A stretch of 64,000 nt of DNA from Chryseolinea soli (lineage in GTDB: Bacteria > Bacteroidota > Bacteroidia > Cytophagales > Cyclobacteriaceae), in assembly GCF_003589925.1 (NCBI RefSeq), contig NZ_CP032382.1, positions 2,294,001 through 2,358,000 on the forward strand. The letters run 5' to 3'. The notes beneath the pieces were generated by a model. That model was not told the DNA's origin and did no database searches. It saw nothing but the letters and a program-made list of their open reading frames with translations. Shown piece by piece: positions 60,568-64,000 of this stretch (position 1 is its first letter; each line of letters starts with the position of its first letter). The translations under genes and the position numbers were made by a program.

Positions 60568-61776
60568 ATGGATGAATTTAAAGCGGACCTTTACGATTAT
60601 GATTTTCAAGCCATCTACGATACCATAAAAGAACACTATCCCATTGAAGAAGACCACCATCATTATACACGGGAGACCCTGAAGACATTTGCAGGCTATA
60701 AAAAGATAGAAAGGCTGGTCGGGGAGAATTTCTTTGACAAAAAGAACTACAAAACGCGTTGGACCGACTTTCAGAAATTTTTAAAGCAATCCATAGACAA
60801 GAAAATAGACAACACCCATACACTGGCCAATACTTGTTTTAGCGGAAACGTTACGGTGGACGAACTGATCACCCGGGAATATGTAAAGACAAAAGCGCTA
60901 CGCTATTTTATCAGTGTCTTGGGGCCGTACTACAGTATTTATGCCGTTGATCATTCGGAAGTAAAGCTGCCAACAAAGATGAGCGCGTATAGGAATGAGG
61001 AAACGCGCATCATTTCTTATCATGCCGATCATGTGGCAACCGTCTCCCCGGTATTCGAATATGAATCGTCGTTTGTGCAATTGCAGACCAGGATCAAGGA
61101 GAGGTTCCCTACTTACAAATTTATTCCTTACGAAATCGGCGTTTCTACTATCGATGGCATTTCAGTCTATTCGAATGTATTTGGTGGCGACGAGGATGCA
61201 CATAAAGACTCAATTTATCGGGGATTATTCGGTCCGCTCGTCGCGCCGAAGTGTGCCTTGCGGGGAGATAAGAAATATGGTTTTTCGGAATGGTTGAAGC
61301 CGCTATCAAAGGCAGAATCTGAGGGGCTTGAACTATTGAGGCAGCACATTGCCCAAACGGCCAGTCCATCAATGCAAAAGCAAGCTTCCATCCACAAAGT
61401 ATGGAAGATAAAGCACTGGAAATTATTACAAGTGATGCACAACCCTGGGGGTGGACTGTTCGGCGTGAGCCTGACTGACATCATGGATCTAACCGATCCC
61501 GAAAAAATTATCTGTCCTGCCGGAATAAGAAACGCGCCCGAGATAAGCAGCTATAAAATGGATGGAGAGAATTTGATCTTCAATGAAAAATTATCCTATA
61601 ACATTCTCGAAGTTTCACCAGATGAATTGAAAGTTGTCATGCATGTAAATATAGACGCCGGACCCCGGTCTATTAGAGGAGCCCTTTGTGAACTGACCTA
61701 CGAACCGTTGACCGAATGGAAAGATCCTCAAGCCATCTGGACGAGTATGCACAGACTCGACAAGCCCACGGAATAA
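60568..61776 (+). CDS. Hypothetical protein, no recognised family
   Basis: 402 residues, soluble, no signal peptide. The N-terminus is acidic and His-rich (EEDHHHYTRETLKTF). The middle holds SIYAVDHSEVKLPTKMSAY and RIISYHADHVATVSPVFEYE, the C-terminus YKMDGENLIFNEKLSYN and MHVNIDAGPRS. None of these fits a family I know. It lies alone between the GH114-like and response-regulator genes, with ordinary codon use. No function is proposed. Confidence 0.65.
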   Translation: MDEFKADLYDYDFQAIYDTIKEHYPIEEDHHHYTRETLKTFAGYKKIERLVGENFFDKKNYKTRWTDFQKFLKQSIDKKIDNTHTLANTCFSGNVTVDELITREYVKTKALRYFISVLGPYYSIYAVDHSEVKLPTKMSAYRNEETRIISYHADHVATVSPVFEYESSFVQLQTRIKERFPTYKFIPYEIGVSTIDGISVYSNVFGGDEDAHKDSIYRGLFGPLVAPKCALRGDKKYGFSEWLKPLSKAESEGLELLRQHIAQTASPSMQKQASIHKVWKIKHWKLLQVMHNPGGGLFGVSLTDIMDLTDPEKIICPAGIRNAPEISSYKMDGENLIFNEKLSYNILEVSPDELKVVMHVNIDAGPRSIRGALCELTYEPLTEWKDPQAIWTSMHRLDKPTE

Positions 61777-61878
61777 TTTATGCTGTTTCATTTTTTCATG
61801 GCCGTCAAAGTTTCTAAATTAGGAGGGGCTCTGGGGTGTGGAGCCCGTTTCGTGCGATCATACTAAACCCGTTTTATC

Positions 61879-62553
61879 ATGGAAAAGACCATCCGCACAT
61901 TGATTGTAGACGATCACGGCCTGATGCGGCAGGGCATGATCTCCATGCTGGCAAGCGAGCCCGCCATTGAAATTGTCGGCACCCTCGAAAGCGGCGAAAG
62001 TGCCGTGAACTTTGCCAACGACAAGGCGCCGGACCTCATTCTCATGGACATTGTCATGAAAGGCATGACGGGCATCGAGGCCACCCGCTGGATCAAAGAG
62101 CAGAATCCTAAGATCAAGATCATCCTCGTCTCTGGCGAAGTAACCAAAGACTTCATCACGGCCGGCATAAAGTCGGGTATCGATGGCTATCTTCCCAAGG
62201 ATTCCGACAAAGAAACTTTGCTGCAGGCGATACAGACCGTGATGAAAGGCGAGCGGCATTTCAGCCCGGAGATCACGGCGCTGGTGTTTGAGGATTTTTA
62301 TCTAAAAGAAAAAGACGGCACGGGACTCCCTACACGCAAGACCACCGAACTGACAAAACGCGAAGAAGAAGTGCTGGTACTCATCGCCGACGGCAAAACG
62401 CTAAAGGAAGCGGCCGATATTCTTTTTATCAGCGTAAAGACGGTTGAAACCCATAAGATGCACATCCAGGACAAGCTGGGTCTTACCAATACGGCACAGT
62501 TGGTAAAATATGCCATCGAACACGACCTCATTTCGGTGAACCGCAAGAAGTGA
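61879..62553 (+). CDS. NarL/LuxR-family response regulator
   Basis: 224 residues. The receiver domain has Asp11-Asp12 (LIVDDHG), phosphoacceptor Asp57 (LILMDIVMKG), Ser84 and Lys107 (YLPKD). The C-terminal LuxR HTH runs from LTKREEEVLVLIADGKTLKE to SVKTVETHKMHIQDKLGL. It is followed by a soluble histidine kinase and an Hpt protein, which together could form a phosphorelay. Transcription factor, cytosolic; targets unknown, although CCTGAT repeats upstream of the next two genes are candidates. Confidence 0.95.
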   Translation: MEKTIRTLIVDDHGLMRQGMISMLASEPAIEIVGTLESGESAVNFANDKAPDLILMDIVMKGMTGIEATRWIKEQNPKIKIILVSGEVTKDFITAGIKSGIDGYLPKDSDKETLLQAIQTVMKGERHFSPEITALVFEDFYLKEKDGTGLPTRKTTELTKREEEVLVLIADGKTLKEAADILFISVKTVETHKMHIQDKLGLTNTAQLVKYAIEHDLISVNRKK

Positions 62554-62575
62554 ATCACTTTAGGAACATCAGCCT

Positions 62576-62658
62576 TTTCCTGATGTCCCATACAAATCCC
62601 TGATTTTTCAGAATCCGTCGCTCCCCGATGCATGGCGCAACGCCAAAATGCAATTTTG
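62576..62658 (+). promoter_or_regulatory. Duplicated promoter region, copy 1 (before histidine kinase)
   Basis: This 83-bp segment aligns without gaps to 63512-63594 (57 of 83 bases by eye). It contains two CCTGAT boxes exactly 20 bp apart (62579 and 62599) and ends in TGCAATTTTG, whose CAATTTTG is one base off the -7 consensus. The ATG follows 20 bp later. Confidence 0.65.
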
Positions 62659-62678
62659 TCTCATCAAACAACACGACG

Positions 62679-63437
62679 ATGAGAGACACGAAGATTGAAA
62701 ACGAAGCCGTTGCACAAGAAAACGTTACCTCGCTGGCCGGCCTGGAGCTGGTGAAGGCGAAAGGAGAGATCGAACAATTTATTTATAGCTGCTCGCATAC
62801 CCTCCGCGCGCCGTTGAAGTCCATCGCCGGCCTGGTCCACCTGTTGAAAAGCAGTGAAGGCAACCCGGAGATCGATCCCAGATTCTTTTTGGAGTCGATC
62901 GAAAAAACATGTAGCAAAATGGAATTGTTGCTCGATGATTTCGAACAATTCCTTGCGAATTCGCGTCAGCGGGTGGCCACTCACCCGGTAGATGTGAGGG
63001 AGATCTTGGAGGAAGTGCTGCAGGACTTTCAGGTCGTGATAGAAGAGGAACACATTCAGGTTTCCATGAACTGCGACCAAACGGTCCCATTCTACACGGA
63101 CAAAAACCGCTTCCGGGTGGTCTTGTCACATCTCATTTCAAATGCCATTCAGTTTCGGAACAATGAAAGAGAAAAGATGGAGGTGCGCATTCACGTGAAG
63201 GTATTTCCATCGTTTTGTACGGTGCAGGTGCGCGACAACGGCGTGGGCATCGAGGACCAGGTTCGCTCGCATATTTTCGATCTCTTCTATCGCGGCTCCA
63301 TGCAGTCAACCGGTTCCGGTGTGGGGTTGTATATCGTGAAAGAGGTTCTGAACAAGATGAAAGGTTCGATCACCGTGCGATCGACAGAAACGAAGGGGTC
63401 CACCTTTCTGATCTCTATACCCAACTTGATGCCATAA
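62679..63437 (+). CDS. Soluble sensor-type histidine kinase
   Basis: 252 residues from the ATG at 62679; the frame upstream overlaps the promoter repeat. The H box is CSHTLRAPLKSI with His40. The catalytic domain shows the N box LISNAIQFRN, G1 RDNGVGIEDQ, F box HIFDLFYRGS and G2 GSGVGLYIVKEVL. There is no membrane or sensor domain, so it depends on another protein for input or acts within a phosphorelay with the neighbouring receiver and Hpt proteins. It has its own promoter region, duplicated before the Hpt gene. Confidence 0.92.
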   Translation: MRDTKIENEAVAQENVTSLAGLELVKAKGEIEQFIYSCSHTLRAPLKSIAGLVHLLKSSEGNPEIDPRFFLESIEKTCSKMELLLDDFEQFLANSRQRVATHPVDVREILEEVLQDFQVVIEEEHIQVSMNCDQTVPFYTDKNRFRVVLSHLISNAIQFRNNEREKMEVRIHVKVFPSFCTVQVRDNGVGIEDQVRSHIFDLFYRGSMQSTGSGVGLYIVKEVLNKMKGSITVRSTETKGSTFLISIPNLMP

Positions 63438-63511
63438 AAAGATTACCCAGGTTAATATTATGATCAGGATAGGCTGTGTAGGAAGGTTCCGCCGGGCGTC
63501 AGATCAGGGAT

Positions 63512-63594
63512 TTCCTGATGCCATCCCTAACTTCCTGATTTTTGAAAATCCGTATCGCACTGATGTTTGCCGCCCCCACAGGTTGCAATTTTGA
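63512..63594 (+). promoter_or_regulatory. Duplicated promoter region, copy 2 (before Hpt gene)
   Basis: It matches 62576-62658 over its full length. CCTGAT occurs at 63515 and 63535 (20 bp apart), with an additional inverted half-site ATCAGG just upstream (63504-63509), and CAATTTTG at 63587-63594. The ATG at 63626 follows. Confidence 0.65.
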
Positions 63595-63625
63595 TCTACA
63601 AATAAACCCATTACTCAGTATACCC

Positions 63626-64000
63626 ATGAAAACAAAATGTAACGAGGTTGCCGCACCCATCACAACCTTCATCGTATTGGATGAAAAAAGATTCCTGGCC
63701 TTCACCGGCTCCAACGATGGTGTGATGCGGGCCACCGCCTCGGCTTTTATCAAGCACATGCCCACCATGACACAGGACCTCACCGACGCCGCCTGGACCG
63801 ACGACCGAGAGCGCGTGCGTGCAATGCTTCACAAGATCAAGTCGGCAGCGGGCCTCTTCGCGTCTGCCCTCTTTGTGAAGACGATGGCGACTTTGGAAAC
63901 TAATGTAGATGGGCTCACCAAACCGGAGGTGGTTCAAAGTACCAGCCGCATCACGGAAACCATAGACCTGTTGAAAGAAGAAGTCCGGATCTTTTTGGAA
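63626..64000 (+). CDS. Hpt domain protein (3' end outside window)
   Basis: 125 codons are visible. The four-helix histidine phosphotransfer motif is AMLHKIKSAAGLFASALF with His69 and Lys72, followed by VKTMATLE. The N-terminal segment has SNDGVMRATASAFIKHMP, a typical first Hpt helix. It would shuttle phosphate between the neighbouring kinase and response regulator or others. The coding frame is still open at the window edge, so length and any further domain are unknown. Confidence 0.85.
   Translation, partial: MKTKCNEVAAPITTFIVLDEKRFLAFTGSNDGVMRATASAFIKHMPTMTQDLTDAAWTDDRERVRAMLHKIKSAAGLFASALFVKTMATLETNVDGLTKPEVVQSTSRITETIDLLKEEVRIFLE

Overview
The window reads as chromosome of a Bacteroidota bacterium, most likely a Cytophagales member near Chryseolinea or Ohtaekwangia (the genus is inference). 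Direct clues are promoters of the TAnnTTTG type, A-rich leaders instead of Shine-Dalgarno sites, a secreted subtilase with PKD and type IX secretion sorting domains, DUF4834 and DUF6807 proteins, and a CarB without its allosteric domain. Base composition is about half G+C.

Layout. 1-9.2 kb: secA (cut by the window edge), dapF, a DUF4834 protein and carB on the minus strand. 7.5-11.7 kb, plus strand: GMC oxidoreductase, Tat-exported Gfo/Idh oxidoreductase and a DUF6807 protein, a probable sugar-oxidation group. 11.7-15.2 kb: a large secreted subtilase. 15.3-21.6 kb, minus strand: DUF58, MoxR ATPase, DUF4350, DUF4129, a membrane protein and a SpoIIM-like protein, a conserved envelope-associated operon whose usual RDD partner lies at 23.0 kb beyond a membrane dipeptidase. 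24-26.3 kb: BadF/BadG-type sugar kinase and MurQ (peptidoglycan recycling). 26.3-29.5 kb: SprT-like protein, small lipoprotein, Der and Era GTPases.

29.5-30.6 kb is a repeat region: one intact initiator tRNA-Met, five degenerate copies of it that carry a conserved 14-nt palindrome in place of the 3' anticodon strand, repeated terminator hairpins, and a small GIY-YIG nuclease gene between the last two copies. 30.8-44.6 kb is accessory: polysaccharide deacetylase, phospholipase C, an outer-membrane-like protein, a lipase-like hydrolase, an FtsX-type permease, a LytTR regulator, a class C beta-lactamase-like hydrolase and a CopB-type metal ATPase.

44.7-56.3 kb is the most interesting part: a probable RNA repair and stress locus. 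It encodes a polynucleotide-kinase-like P-loop protein, a Thg1-type 3'-5' nucleotidyltransferase, a 2OG-Fe(II) dioxygenase, a HAD phosphatase, an SPFH/Band-7 protein, an NAD-kinase-like protein, an ADP-ribosylglycohydrolase, a HIGH-nucleotidyltransferase-methyltransferase fusion, an AAA+-M41 protease fusion, a propeller-like protein and a cyclic-phosphate-processing receiver (cREC) protein. No RNA ligase is in the window. Just upstream are two paralogous, divergent leader cassettes (short Cys- and His-containing ORF, then a terminator). One points into tRNA-Cys and the other into the kinase-Thg1 operon, which suggests attenuation control. The second operon starts behind two palindromic operators.

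56.3-64 kb: a hypothetical protein, bestrophin, lipocalin-like protein, GH114-like lipoprotein, an unknown protein, then a LuxR-type response regulator, a soluble histidine kinase and an Hpt protein (cut by the edge). The last two share a duplicated 83-bp promoter region.
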